Origin: Alkaliflexus imshenetskii DSM 15055
Lineage (GTDB): Bacteria; Bacteroidota; Bacteroidia; Bacteroidales; Marinilabiliaceae
Direction of reading: 5' to 3'
Assembly (NCBI RefSeq): GCF_000517065.1
Contig: NZ_KI912105.1
Coordinates: forward strand, 2,879,684 to 2,943,683
Length of the DNA stretch: 64,000 nt
Part shown: positions 35,798 to 45,291 of the stretch, in pieces
Numbering within the stretch: the first letter of the stretch is position 1
Layout of the letters: each line of letters starts with the position of its first letter
Program-made: the position numbers and the translations under genes
Notes under the pieces: generated by a model
Told to the model about the DNA's origin: nothing
Database searches by the model: none
What the model saw: the letters and a program-made list of their open reading frames with translations, nothing else

Positions 35798-37672
35798 ATG
35801 TACGATATTATTGAGTTAAACAAGAAGCTGCTGATGGATTTAAGAACCATCGCCAAGGAGCTTGATATCAAACGTATTGAATCCTACAAGAAACAGGATT
35901 TGATATATCAGATTCTTGATGCACAAGCAATTAAAGCTTCTGAAAGAAAAGGGAGAGAGCCACGCACTGCTGATGGTGACGATGAGAAACGCGGCAGACG
36001 AGGACGTCCTCCAAAGAGAATTAAGGATCAGGCCGAAAAGGCGGCACAAGAGTTAAGCCAGCCCAAAGAGAAGGTTGTTGTACAACAAGAATCCAAAAAG
36101 CCTGAAACAGAGCGTTCTGCAAAGCCTGAGCAGGCTCAGGAGCAGCGCAAAGCCACCCCAGCGGTTTCCGAAACCCCAGCGGTTAAAGAGGTAAAGGCTG
36201 ATAAGCCTAACGAACGCACAAGCGATCGCACCGTAACTGAAAAACCTGTTGCTGCCCCGCAGAACGATACCGAGCAGAGAAAGCCGCATCCCCGACAACA
36301 ACAGCCTCAGCAGCAGGCGCAATCACAGCCTTCTCAACCACAACCAACACAGCCACAGCCACAGGGACAGGGACAGCAACCACAACGCCGTCAGGATGAC
36401 AATCGCAAGTGGAACCGTGGCGAAGAACGTCAGCAGCGCCCCGAAGGCCAGCAGGGACAAGGCCCGCAAAAGCGTTTTAACGACCGAAACGAGAACAGAC
36501 CACAGACCCGCCCCGAACAACAACAGCGCAAGGAAGAGAAGGCTTTTGAGTTTGAAGGTATTATATCTGCTTCAGGTGTGCTCGAAATTATGCAAGATGG
36601 ATATGGTTTCCTTCGTTCATCTGACTACAACTATCTCAACTCCCCTGACGACATTTATGTGTCTCAGTCGCAAATAAAACTTTTTGGTCTTAAAACCGGT
36701 GACATGGTGCTTGGCGCCATTCGTCCACCCAAAGAGGGTGAAAAGTATTTCCCACTTATCAAAGTGGAGTCAATAAATGGCCGTACGCCCGATTTTGTGC
36801 GCGACCGTGTGCCATTTGACCATCTTACCCCAATCTTCCCCGACGAGAAGTTTAACCTTACCGGTGGCCCCAGATCGAACCTTTCAACCCGCATTGTTGA
36901 TATGTTTTCGCCAATTGGAAAAGGGCAGCGTGGATTGATTGTGGCACAGCCTAAAACAGGTAAAACGGTATTGCTAAAAGATGTGGCAAATGCCATCGCT
37001 TCTAATCACCCGGAAGTATATATGATTATCCTTCTGATTGATGAGCGTCCCGAAGAGGTGACCGATATGGCTCGCAGTGTGAATGCAGAGGTGATTTCCT
37101 CCACATTTGATGAACCGGCTGAACGCCACGTAAAGGTTGCAAATATTGTTCTCGAGAAGGCTAAGCGCATGGTAGAGTGTGGACACGATGTGGTTATTCT
37201 CCTCGATTCCATCACCCGTTTGGCACGTGCCTATAACACCGTGTCGCCAGCTTCGGGTAAGGTGCTCTCGGGTGGAGTGGATGCCAATGCACTGCATAAA
37301 CCCAAACGGTTCTTTGGTGCAGCCCGTAACATCGAAGGTGGTGGTTCACTCACCATTTTGGCCACTGCCCTTACCGAAACCGGCTCAAAAATGGATGACG
37401 TAATATTCGAAGAGTTTAAAGGAACCGGTAACATGGAGCTTCAGTTGGATCGCAAGCTTGCCAATAAACGCGTATTCCCATCTGTCGACATCATGTCGTC
37501 TAGCACCCGAAGAGAAGATTTGCTGCTTGACAAAGAGTTTATGAACCGCATCTGGATTCTTCGTAACTACCTGTCAGATATGAATTCGGTGGAAGCTATG
37601 GAGTTCATCAAAGACAGAATGATGAAAACAAACTCAAACGAGGAGTTTCTTATATCGATGAATGACGGATAA
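35798..37672 (+). CDS. rho: Transcription termination factor Rho with Bacteroidota-type insertion
   Basis: Rho is a hexameric RNA helicase that ends transcription of untranslated RNA. The 624-residue product has the N-terminal helical domain ([21 protein letters not shown]). Residues ~55-245 are a low-complexity insertion rich in Q, P, E, K and R, probably disordered and RNA-binding. The RNA-binding OSB-like domain starts near 250 ([22 protein letters not shown]). The RecA-type motor has Walker A AQPKTGKT (383-390), [13 protein letters not shown] and Walker [17 protein letters not shown]. The insertion is found in many Bacteroidota Rho proteins. Its GC-rich, repeat-like codons create long spurious ORFs on both strands. 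A promoter and a long leader lie upstream, and a strong terminator lies downstream. Confidence 0.97.
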   Translation: MYDIIELNKKLLMDLRTIAKELDIKRIESYKKQDLIYQILDAQAIKASERKGREPRTADGDDEKRGRRGRPPKRIKDQAEKAAQELSQPKEKVVVQQESKKPETERSAKPEQAQEQRKATPAVSETPAVKEVKADKPNERTSDRTVTEKPVAAPQNDTEQRKPHPRQQQPQQQAQSQPSQPQPTQPQPQGQGQQPQRRQDDNRKWNRGEERQQRPEGQQGQGPQKRFNDRNENRPQTRPEQQQRKEEKAFEFEGIISASGVLEIMQDGYGFLRSSDYNYLNSPDDIYVSQSQIKLFGLKTGDMVLGAIRPPKEGEKYFPLIKVESINGRTPDFVRDRVPFDHLTPIFPDEKFNLTGGPRSNLSTRIVDMFSPIGKGQRGLIVAQPKTGKTVLLKDVANAIASNHPEVYMIILLIDERPEEVTDMARSVNAEVISSTFDEPAERHVKVANIVLEKAKRMVECGHDVVILLDSITRLARAYNTVSPASGKVLSGGVDANALHKPKRFFGAARNIEGGGSLTILATALTETGSKMDDVIFEEFKGTGNMELQLDRKLANKRVFPSVDIMSSSTRREDLLLDKEFMNRIWILRNYLSDMNSVEAMEFIKDRMMKTNSNEEFLISMNDG

Positions 37673-38032
37673 CAGCTAATTTACCCGCTGATGATTTATC
37701 ATGACATCTCATTTTTAAAAAGAAAAATGCGCTGTTTCGGGTAGTTTTGCTTAATATATTTTAACAGTCGCAAGCTGAAAGCATTTTCTTTCGGTTTGCG
37801 ACTTTTTTTTGTCACTTATTTTGTCCCTTTTTTTTGTTTGATGTCCTTAAACGGTCGGGTTTTCATGTGGTTATGAAGATGTGTCCGTGTTTTTTCACGA
37901 ATGATGTTTGGATGCACGGTCTTATTTTTAATAGTTTTAAATAACACTAATCTCGTCGTTTTGTAATCTTTAAATTGCAAAATGAAGACCTAAAAAATTA
38001 AATTTGCAATAATAAAGAAACACTTTTTAATT
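37673..38032. other. Intergenic region between rho and the AAA ATPase gene
   Basis: This 360-bp AT-rich stretch contains the rho terminator at 37766-37810 and, presumably, the promoter of the ATPase gene. I see no perfect TAnnTTTG and no other feature. Confidence 0.6.
37766..37810 (+). terminator. Rho-independent terminator after rho
   Basis: AGTCGCAA-G-CTGAAAG pairs with CTTTCGG-T-TTGCGACT around a short CATTTT loop (one G-U and one internal mismatch), followed by TTTTTTTT. Confidence 0.88.
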
Positions 38033-39214
38033 ATGATGCAGGCTTTTTTTAAAACGCACAAGTTCCTGCTCGATCATTTAAATGTGCCGATTCGCCGTGG
38101 AATGATGGACAAGATTAACTGGGACGACCGGTTGATCGGCATTCTTGGTGCCCGTGGTGTTGGGAAAACCAATTTTCTCCTCGACTATGTAAACGCTACA
38201 TACGGCTTTGATAAAGCCTGCCTCTACGTTAACCTGAATAATCTATACTTTTCTGAGCGAACCATCATCTCATTTGCCGATGAGTTTCAGAAAACCGGTG
38301 GTGAGCGTCTTATTCTGGATCAGGTGTTTAAATATCCCGGGTGGATGGATGAGTTGATATATTGCTATGACAATTTTCCCGGGCTTAAGATTGTTTTCAG
38401 TGGGTCGCCACTAATGTACAATGCCGGTGAAGAGTTAAACCTAAACGGAAGAGCTGCAATATATACACTCGAAGGATTTTCGTTCAGAGAGTTTGTAAAC
38501 CATAAAACCAATGGCAGTTTCAAGGCTGTTTCTCTTGATGATATTCTTAATAATCATGAGCGTATTGCAGCCTCAGTAGTTGAAAAGGTTAAACCATTAG
38601 CTTATTATAACGACTATCTGCATCATGGTTATTATCCCTTCTTTTTAGAGAAGAGCAACTACCTCGAAAACCTGGTGAAAAACATCAATCTGGTACTCGA
38701 AATTGATATCAGTTACCTGCAGCAAATTGAGTTGAAATATTTGCCAAAACTACGTAAACTGCTTTATCTTATAGCTTGTTCTGCCCCCTTTCAGCCAAAC
38801 GTAAGCAGGTTGAGTGCCGAAGTTGAAACCAGCCGGGCCACCATCATCAATTACCTGAAATATTTAAAGCAGGCTAAGTTGATTCATCTGCTGTATGAGG
38901 GCAATACCGAAATGCTCAAGAAGCCATCTGAAATTTATATGCAGAATCCCAACTTGTTGTATTCGGTAGGCAGAGGCGATGTGGAGCAGGAGGTTCTGAA
39001 TAAGACTTTTTTTTGCAACCAGGTAGCATACCGTCATCGCGTTGGATATAATCGAAATGTGGATTTTACGATTGAAGGAAAGTATCTGTTTAATGTAGGC
39101 CGGAGAGTAAATGGAAGCAAGAGTAGATTGGGCGAGGTGTGGCATGCTTGTGAAATGATGGAGGTTGGTTCGGGACGCGATGTGCCACTGTGGCTGTTTG
39201 GCTTTTTGGACTAA
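38033..39214 (+). CDS. AAA-family ATPase with DUF4143-type C-terminal domain
   Basis: The 393-residue product has a Walker A motif GARGVGKT (39-46) in an N-terminal AAA_14-type ATPase domain, a sensor-like strand LKIVFSGSPLMYN, and ALYTLEGFSFREFVN-like sequence (IYTLEGFSFREFV). A winged-helix stretch (NVSRLSAEVETSRATIINYLKYLKQA) follows, with a C-terminal DUF4143-like nuclease-fold region (GRGDVEQEVLNKTFFCNQV, NVDFTIEGKYLFNVG). Proteins of this group are abundant in Bacteroidota and archaea, and no specific function is established. It stands between rho and the pyruvate oxidoreductase gene, same strand, with 84 bp to the next gene. The second ATG (38036) is an equally possible start. Confidence 0.85.
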   Translation: MMQAFFKTHKFLLDHLNVPIRRGMMDKINWDDRLIGILGARGVGKTNFLLDYVNATYGFDKACLYVNLNNLYFSERTIISFADEFQKTGGERLILDQVFKYPGWMDELIYCYDNFPGLKIVFSGSPLMYNAGEELNLNGRAAIYTLEGFSFREFVNHKTNGSFKAVSLDDILNNHERIAASVVEKVKPLAYYNDYLHHGYYPFFLEKSNYLENLVKNINLVLEIDISYLQQIELKYLPKLRKLLYLIACSAPFQPNVSRLSAEVETSRATIINYLKYLKQAKLIHLLYEGNTEMLKKPSEIYMQNPNLLYSVGRGDVEQEVLNKTFFCNQVAYRHRVGYNRNVDFTIEGKYLFNVGRRVNGSKSRLGEVWHACEMMEVGSGRDVPLWLFGFLD

Positions 39215-39298
39215 CCCGAAACTGTGTGATTTTTAGATAGAACAGAGATATAACGAGATAGAATTAATTTTATTTTTTAACGTAAAGAGAATAGACAA

Positions 39299-42200
39299 AT
39301 GGCAAAAGCAAAGAAGTTTATTACCTGTGACGGTAACTATGCTGCGGCCCACATCGCTTACATGTTTAGCGAGGTAGCAGCTATTTACCCAATCACTCCT
39401 TCTTCCAACATGGCCGAGTATGTGGATGAATGGGCTGCCAACGGAAGAAAAAACATCTTCGGTGAGAAGGTGAAGGTAGAGGAAATGCAATCCGAAGCCG
39501 GTGCTGCAGGTGCTGTGCACGGTTCATTGCAGGCTGGTGCTTTAACATCTACATTTACTGCATCTCAGGGTTTATTGTTGATGATCCCCAATATGTATAA
39601 AATTGCCGGTGAATTATTGCCCGGTGTGTTCCATGTTAGTGCAAGGAGTCTTGCAGCACAAGCGCTTTCGATTTTTGGCGACCACAGTGACGTGATGTCA
39701 ACACGCCAGACCGGATTTGCGATGCTTGCAACAGGTAGCGTGCAGGAAGTGATGGATTTGGCCGGTGTGGCTCACCTTACTTCTATCAAATCGCGTGTGC
39801 CTTTCCTTCATTTCTTCGATGGTTTCCGTACTTCTCACGAAATTCAGAAAGTTGAGTTGATGGAGCAGGACGCCCTGGCTTCTCTACTTGATAAAGAGGC
39901 GCTTCAGAAATTCCGCGACAATTCGTTGAATCCTGAGCGTCCGGTTACCCGTGGTACTGCACAAAACCCCGATATTTATTTCCAGTCACGCGAAGCATCA
40001 AACCCATTCTACCTGGCTATTCCAGACATGGTTGCTTCGTGTATGGATGACATCTCAAAAATTACCGGAAGAAAATATCGTCCGTTTGATTATTATGGTG
40101 CTCCCGATGCCGAGAATATCATCGTGGCAATGGGCTCTATCACTGATACCATCCGTGAAACAATCGATTTCCTTACTGCAAAAGGTGAGAAAGTAGGTAT
40201 GATTGCAGTGCACCTGTATCGTCCATTCTCAGCTAAATATTTCTTCGAGGCATTCCCAAAATCGTGTAAACGCATTGCCGTTCTCGACCGTACCAAAGAA
40301 CCGGGTGCCAATGGCGATCCACTTTATTTGGATGTGTGTGAACTATTCTACGGTAAGGAGAATGCACCTCAGATTATCGGCGGACGTTACGGCTTGTCAT
40401 CAAAGGATACTACGCCTGCACAAATCCTGGCTGTTTACAACAACCTGAAGATGAACGAGCCTAAGAACAAGTTCACCTTGGGTATTGTAGATGATGTAAC
40501 TTTTACCTCGTTGCCATTGTTGCCTGAGATTGATCTTAGTTCAAAAGGTACTTTTGCGGGTAAATTCTATGGTCTTGGTTCTGATGGTACCGTGGGTGCC
40601 AATAAGAACAGCATCATGATTATTGGTGACAACACCGATAAGTATGCGCAGGCTTACTTTGCTTACGACTCCAAAAAGTCAGGTGGTATCACAATATCTC
40701 ACCTTCGTTTTGGCGACAGCCCCATCCGTTCGCCATACCTGGTTAATACCCCAGACTTTGTAGCCTGTCACGTACCTGCTTATTTGGGTCGTTATGACAT
40801 GCTCAAAGGGCTTAAAAAAGGAGGTACATTCCTGCTTAACAGTCACTGGGATTCAGAGGAGACAAAATCGAAGCTACCCAATGATGTGAAGCGTTACATG
40901 GCTGAAAATGACATTCAGTTTTACATCATCAACGCCACTCAAATTGCTGAAGAGATAGGGCTTGGTAACCGTACCAACACCATCATGCAGTCGGCATTCT
41001 TTAAAATTTCCGGCGTTATTCCTTACGAACAGGCTGTTGATCAGATGAAGAAATTCATAGTGAAGTCGTTCGGCCGTAAAGGTGAAGATGTGGTTAACAT
41101 GAACTACAAAGCGGTTGACCGTGGTGGTGATGTTACCAAAGTGGAAGTACCTGCCGAGTGGGCAAAACTTGGCGATGAGAGCACCAACGGAAAAGCAGTG
41201 CCCGATTTCATCAAAAACATGGTATTCCCCATCAACGCACAGAAGGGTGACGACCTGCCGGTGAGCGCATTCCTTGGTCGTGAAGATGGTACTTTCCCCA
41301 ACGGAACCACTGCCTATGAGAAACGTGGTATCGCTGTGAACGTGCCCGAATGGCAATCTGAGAACTGTATTCAGTGTAACCAGTGTTCGTATGTGTGTCC
41401 TCACGCAGCCATCCGTCCATTTTTGTTGGATGAGAAGGAACTTGCCGGTGCACCTGCAGATACAGTAACCATCAAGCCAAACGGTAAAGGATTCGACGGA
41501 TTGCAATTCCGTATTCAAGTGAGCGTACTTGACTGTACCGGTTGCGGAAACTGTGCTGAGGTTTGTCCTTCAAAAACCAAGTCGCTTGTGATGAAGTCTC
41601 TCGAAAGTCAGATGATTGAGACGGATCGTTGGGACTATATGGCCGATAAAGTAACCATTAAGGATACCATTCAGGCTAAAGACCTTAACGTGAAAGCATC
41701 TCAGTTTGCTCAGCCTTTGTTTGAGTTCTCCGGAGCTTGTGCCGGTTGTGGTGAAACGCCTTATATTAAGCTTATTACCCAGTTGTATGGCGACCGTATG
41801 ATGATTGCCAACGCTACCGGATGTTCTTCAATTTATGGTGGTTCAGCTCCTGCAACGCCTTACACAACTAATAAAAATGGTTGTGGACCAGCTTGGGCAA
41901 ACTCACTTTTTGAGGACAATGCCGAGTATGGTATGGGTATGGCCACAGCAGTGGATGTATTGCGCGACCGTATTGAGAAGCGCATGAATGAGACACTCAA
42001 CGAAGTGGCGCCTGAAACCAAAGCTGCTTTTGAAGCATGGCTTGAGGCTAAAAATGATGGCAATAAAACCCGTGAAGTTTCAAATGGTGTGCTCAAAGCC
42101 ATTGAAAAAGAGAGTCATGCAGTTGCAAAAGAGATTCTTGCCCTTAAGGATTATCTGGTTAAGAAATCGGTATGGATCTTTGGTGGTGACGGCTGGGCTT

Positions 42201-42832
42201 ATGACATAGGTTTTGGTGGTCTTGACCACGTGATTGCCAGCGGCAAGGATGTGAACATTCTGGTGATGGATACCGAAGTGTATTCTAACACCGGTGGTCA
42301 GGCTTCTAAATCAACTCCTGTTGGTGCAGTGGCTAAGTTTGCTGCATCAGGTAAGCGCATTCGTAAGAAAGACCTTGGTCTGATGGCCACCACCTATGGT
42401 TACGTTTACGTGGCTCAGGTTGGTATGGGCGCAAATCAGGCTCAGTATTTCAAAGCACTCAAGGAAGCTGAAGCGTATCCGGGTCCTTCATTGATTATTG
42501 CATACTCTCCTTGTATCAGCCACGGCTTGCACAGAGGTATGAACAATGCTCAGGACGAGACCAAACGTGCTGTTGAATGTGGTTACTGGCATCTGTATCG
42601 TTACAACCCAATGTTGGAACTCGAGGGTAAAAATCCATTCCAGCTCGATTCAAAAGAGCCTGAATGGAGTAAATTCCAGGATTTCCTTAAAGGAGAGGTA
42701 CGTTACACTTCGTTGCTAAAAGCATTCCCTGCTGAAGCTAAGGAACTTTTCCTGGCTGCTGAAGAAAACTCCAAATGGCGTTACAGCACCTATAAAAGAC
42801 TTGCTGAGGTTGATTATGCCGTAGTGAAGTAA
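39299..42832 (+). CDS. nifJ: Pyruvate:ferredoxin (flavodoxin) oxidoreductase, single-chain
   Basis: The enzyme oxidises pyruvate to acetyl-CoA and CO2 with reduction of ferredoxin or flavodoxin, a hallmark of anaerobic metabolism. The 1177-residue chain contains all domains fused. The N-terminal pyruvate-binding domain has DGNYAAAHIAYMFSEVAAIY and PITPSS. Two 4Fe-4S sets follow at Cys690/693/696/700 (CIQCNQCSYVCP) and Cys746/749/752/756 (CTGCGNCAEVCP). The TPP domain has Cys814/817 (CAGCGETPY) and the TPP/Mg motif GGDGWAYDIGFGGLDH around Asp964, ending in DTEVYSNTGGQASKSTP. Length is normal for the family. Codon choice is strongly biased toward a few codons, as in a highly expressed gene. A terminator follows at once. 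Confidence 0.97.
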   Translation: MAKAKKFITCDGNYAAAHIAYMFSEVAAIYPITPSSNMAEYVDEWAANGRKNIFGEKVKVEEMQSEAGAAGAVHGSLQAGALTSTFTASQGLLLMIPNMYKIAGELLPGVFHVSARSLAAQALSIFGDHSDVMSTRQTGFAMLATGSVQEVMDLAGVAHLTSIKSRVPFLHFFDGFRTSHEIQKVELMEQDALASLLDKEALQKFRDNSLNPERPVTRGTAQNPDIYFQSREASNPFYLAIPDMVASCMDDISKITGRKYRPFDYYGAPDAENIIVAMGSITDTIRETIDFLTAKGEKVGMIAVHLYRPFSAKYFFEAFPKSCKRIAVLDRTKEPGANGDPLYLDVCELFYGKENAPQIIGGRYGLSSKDTTPAQILAVYNNLKMNEPKNKFTLGIVDDVTFTSLPLLPEIDLSSKGTFAGKFYGLGSDGTVGANKNSIMIIGDNTDKYAQAYFAYDSKKSGGITISHLRFGDSPIRSPYLVNTPDFVACHVPAYLGRYDMLKGLKKGGTFLLNSHWDSEETKSKLPNDVKRYMAENDIQFYIINATQIAEEIGLGNRTNTIMQSAFFKISGVIPYEQAVDQMKKFIVKSFGRKGEDVVNMNYKAVDRGGDVTKVEVPAEWAKLGDESTNGKAVPDFIKNMVFPINAQKGDDLPVSAFLGREDGTFPNGTTAYEKRGIAVNVPEWQSENCIQCNQCSYVCPHAAIRPFLLDEKELAGAPADTVTIKPNGKGFDGLQFRIQVSVLDCTGCGNCAEVCPSKTKSLVMKSLESQMIETDRWDYMADKVTIKDTIQAKDLNVKASQFAQPLFEFSGACAGCGETPYIKLITQLYGDRMMIANATGCSSIYGGSAPATPYTTNKNGCGPAWANSLFEDNAEYGMGMATAVDVLRDRIEKRMNETLNEVAPETKAAFEAWLEAKNDGNKTREVSNGVLKAIEKESHAVAKEILALKDYLVKKSVWIFGGDGWAYDIGFGGLDHVIASGKDVNILVMDTEVYSNTGGQASKSTPVGAVAKFAASGKRIRKKDLGLMATTYGYVYVAQVGMGANQAQYFKALKEAEAYPGPSLIIAYSPCISHGLHRGMNNAQDETKRAVECGYWHLYRYNPMLELEGKNPFQLDSKEPEWSKFQDFLKGEVRYTSLLKAFPAEAKELFLAAEENSKWRYSTYKRLAEVDYAVVK

Positions 42833-42852
42833 CATACTTTTATGGATAAATA

Positions 42853-42884
42853 AAAAGGGGTGTTCTGAAATGAGCACCCCTTTT
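42853..42884. terminator. Bidirectional terminator between nifJ and the capD-like gene
   Basis: AAAAGGGGTG (42853-42862) pairs with CACCCCTTTT (42875-42884) around a 12-nt loop. T-rich flank lies on both strands, suiting the two convergent genes. Confidence 0.88.
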
Positions 42885-42911
42885 GTAATTATATCAAGTA
42901 AAGTATTGTAT

Positions 42912-44825
42912 TCAGACTGTTTCTGCCGGTGAGCCCATAAGCACTTTTCGGTAACGTTCATTTTGAGGAATAAATTCAGGAACCAACTCGCGCATACGAG
43001 CCACTACCAACTCCTCTCGTTCTTTATAAATTCTACCCAGAATGTCTGTAATGTGGTTATTTACATCCGCATATTTGCACTTTTGAACCTGGCCAATCAT
43101 TATTTTTTCATGATAAGTGGGTTTTGTGCTCTCTTTGGATGCCAGCAGTTCTTCATAAAGTTTTTCACCAGGTCTGAGTCCGGTAAATACAATGTCTATG
43201 TCTTCTCCTACTTTCAGACCTGATAGTTTCACCATTTTTTCAGCCAAATCAAGTATCCGAACCGGTTCACCCATGTCGAACACAAAAATTTCGCCGCCTT
43301 TACCCATAAAGGATGCCTCCAGTACAAGCTGACAAGCTTCGGGTATGGTCATAAAGTAACGGGTTATTTCGGGGTGTGTGACTGTTACCGGGCCGCCTTG
43401 TTCAATCTGACGTTTAAAAAGTGGTACTACTGAACCGTTTGACCCAAGCACGTTCCCAAAACGGGTGGTGACAAATGCCGTGTTTATTCCCGGAATTTGC
43501 GACATGGACTGGATGTATATTTCGCACATGCGTTTGGATGCGCCCATTACGTTGGTGGGGTTTACCGCTTTATCGGTACTTACCATCACAAATTTCTCAA
43601 CGCCAAACTCCACCGAGAGGTCGGAGAGTATTTTGGTGCCGCCTACATTCACTCGCAAAGCTTCAAATGGCGCATCCTCCATCATTGGAACATGCTTGTA
43701 GGCTGCGGCGTTAAATACTATCTGTGGTTTGTTCATTTCAAACACCTGGCGCATCCGTTGGTAATTTGTCACATCTGCCAACACGAGTTTAAAAGGTGCA
43801 TCAAAGTGTCGGAGGATGATCTCCTGTTGCAAGTCGTAAAGTGCCGATTCGGCCTGATCGAGCATGATGATCTCGCGAATGGGAAACCGCAATAGCTGAC
43901 GTACAATTTCGGAGCCTATGGAGCCGGCGGCACCTGACACAAGTATGGTCTTATTTTCCAGTCCTTCCAGAATCTGTTTCTGGTTAAGTTGTATCTCATC
44001 GCGGCCAAGTAAGTCTTCGATACGGACATCCCGTATCTGCCCCATGTTGGAAATACCGTTTACCCAGTTGCCCACAGAGGGCATCACTTTCAGTTTCCAG
44101 TTTCTTTTTAGGCATTCATCTGCTATCGACTGTTTTTTCTTTATTTCAATGTTGGTGACAGCAAGAATCACCTCTTCGATGTCGTTGTTTTTCCAACTGC
44201 CTTCCAGTATTTTCTGCCAGCTCACCACGGGTAATGAATGCAGGTTCATATTCCATTTGGACAAGTCTTCATCGGTAAAAGCAACCACTTCATACTGACT
44301 CTCTTTGTCGTTGCGGATGGCTTCGAGCGTTATCAGCGCCAGGTCGTCGGTACCATAAATTACAGTTTTTATGGTTCCCCTACGTTGGGTCAGAAACGCA
44401 TAGGTTTCCCTAACCACCAATCTAAAACCGAAACAGAAAAACACCACAAGTACGAAATGAAAGATCAATACCAGACGTGGCGCCAGGTGCACCTGTATTT
44501 TCATGAGGCGCATGGTGGTATCTATTCCGAGCATGACAGTTACTGCCACGGCGCAGGCAATCATTAAAATACGAAGTTCGGAAAAATTGGTGTGGCGGAT
44601 GACGCCCCGGTGAATGCCAAACAGAAAAAAGGTAACACCATACACAAGGATTACATAGCCACCGCTTCTCACAAACTCCCATACCGAATATTCGGGAAGC
44701 ATTACATTTATTCTGGCAATATAGGCCAAAACAAAGGCGTTGGCCACCAACATCACGTCAATGCCAAAAATCCACCACGGGGAGATGATTCTTCCGTTAA
44801 AAGCCTTGAGTAGAAGTTCTTTCAT
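42912..44825 (-). CDS. CapD/WbpM-like membrane nucleotide-sugar 4,6-dehydratase/epimerase
   Basis: This group makes keto-deoxy sugar nucleotides such as UDP-4-keto-6-deoxy-GlcNAc or QuiNAc precursors for surface polysaccharide. The 637-residue chain has four N-terminal membrane spans (about residues 15-37, 50-71, 84-102 and 116-137). A CoA-binding-like Rossmann domain follows (TVIYGTDDLALI), then a soluble SDR domain with SGAAGSIGSE (297-306), NAAAYKHVPMMED, STDKAVNPTNVMGASKR and TRFGNVLGSNGSV. The catalytic Tyr of ordinary SDRs is replaced by Met in NVMGASK, as in the large WbpM type. Transcribed alone, convergent with nifJ, but functionally it belongs with the polysaccharide cluster at 52-64 kb. 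Confidence 0.92.
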   Translation of the reverse strand: MKELLLKAFNGRIISPWWIFGIDVMLVANAFVLAYIARINVMLPEYSVWEFVRSGGYVILVYGVTFFLFGIHRGVIRHTNFSELRILMIACAVAVTVMLGIDTTMRLMKIQVHLAPRLVLIFHFVLVVFFCFGFRLVVRETYAFLTQRRGTIKTVIYGTDDLALITLEAIRNDKESQYEVVAFTDEDLSKWNMNLHSLPVVSWQKILEGSWKNNDIEEVILAVTNIEIKKKQSIADECLKRNWKLKVMPSVGNWVNGISNMGQIRDVRIEDLLGRDEIQLNQKQILEGLENKTILVSGAAGSIGSEIVRQLLRFPIREIIMLDQAESALYDLQQEIILRHFDAPFKLVLADVTNYQRMRQVFEMNKPQIVFNAAAYKHVPMMEDAPFEALRVNVGGTKILSDLSVEFGVEKFVMVSTDKAVNPTNVMGASKRMCEIYIQSMSQIPGINTAFVTTRFGNVLGSNGSVVPLFKRQIEQGGPVTVTHPEITRYFMTIPEACQLVLEASFMGKGGEIFVFDMGEPVRILDLAEKMVKLSGLKVGEDIDIVFTGLRPGEKLYEELLASKESTKPTYHEKIMIGQVQKCKYADVNNHITDILGRIYKEREELVVARMRELVPEFIPQNERYRKVLMGSPAETV

Positions 44826-45291
44826 ACTATTGATATTGTTGTCTCATTATCTGTGGTCGAAATGAGCGATTGGGTGAAAATTGTTGCTCTTGTTGTCTCA
44901 AAAAGAGAGGGATGGGTTGGGAGGTTTAGTAGCGCAGAACGCTGCTTCGTTATACCAAATATCTGCCACAGAGTTTGTTTTAACAAATCCTTTTTTATGA
45001 GTATCATATATATTTACATTAAACACTGATATCGTGTTACGAGTATACACCTATTGTATGCAATAGCGGGATGAATAAGTTGATTTTTTGTTGTTTGTAG
45101 TTGATATACAGATGATTTTGTGTTTGAATGGCAAAGAGAGCTGCCTTTAATCAATGGATTTACACGTTTCGTAAAAAAAACACACTATTTGGAATCATTT
45201 TATACGGGTTTGATTGTTTAGATGTAAATGGGCTCGATAAATGATTAAATTTGTTATGCGCTTTTTGTATTAATACCTTAATCTGCTTATT
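44826..45291. other. Divergent intergenic region, capD-like gene / M1 peptidase
   Basis: The region is 466 bp, AT-rich, without ORFs of note. On the plus strand TAAATTTG at 45246-45253 matches TAnnTTTG and lies 39 bp before the peptidase ATG, a plausible -7 box, but the nearest upstream TTG (45214-45216) is too far away. No clear box for the minus strand. Confidence 0.5.

Noticed and set aside
36053..36677. Several ORFs of 66-142 codons on both strands in the rho region
   Set aside because: They come from the low-complexity Q/P/E-rich insertion in Rho; only the rho frame has domain content and continues on both sides.
40874..41518. 214-codon minus-strand ORF inside nifJ
   Set aside because: Antisense of a highly expressed, codon-biased gene, a common source of long spurious frames; His/Cys-rich sequence with no family resemblance.
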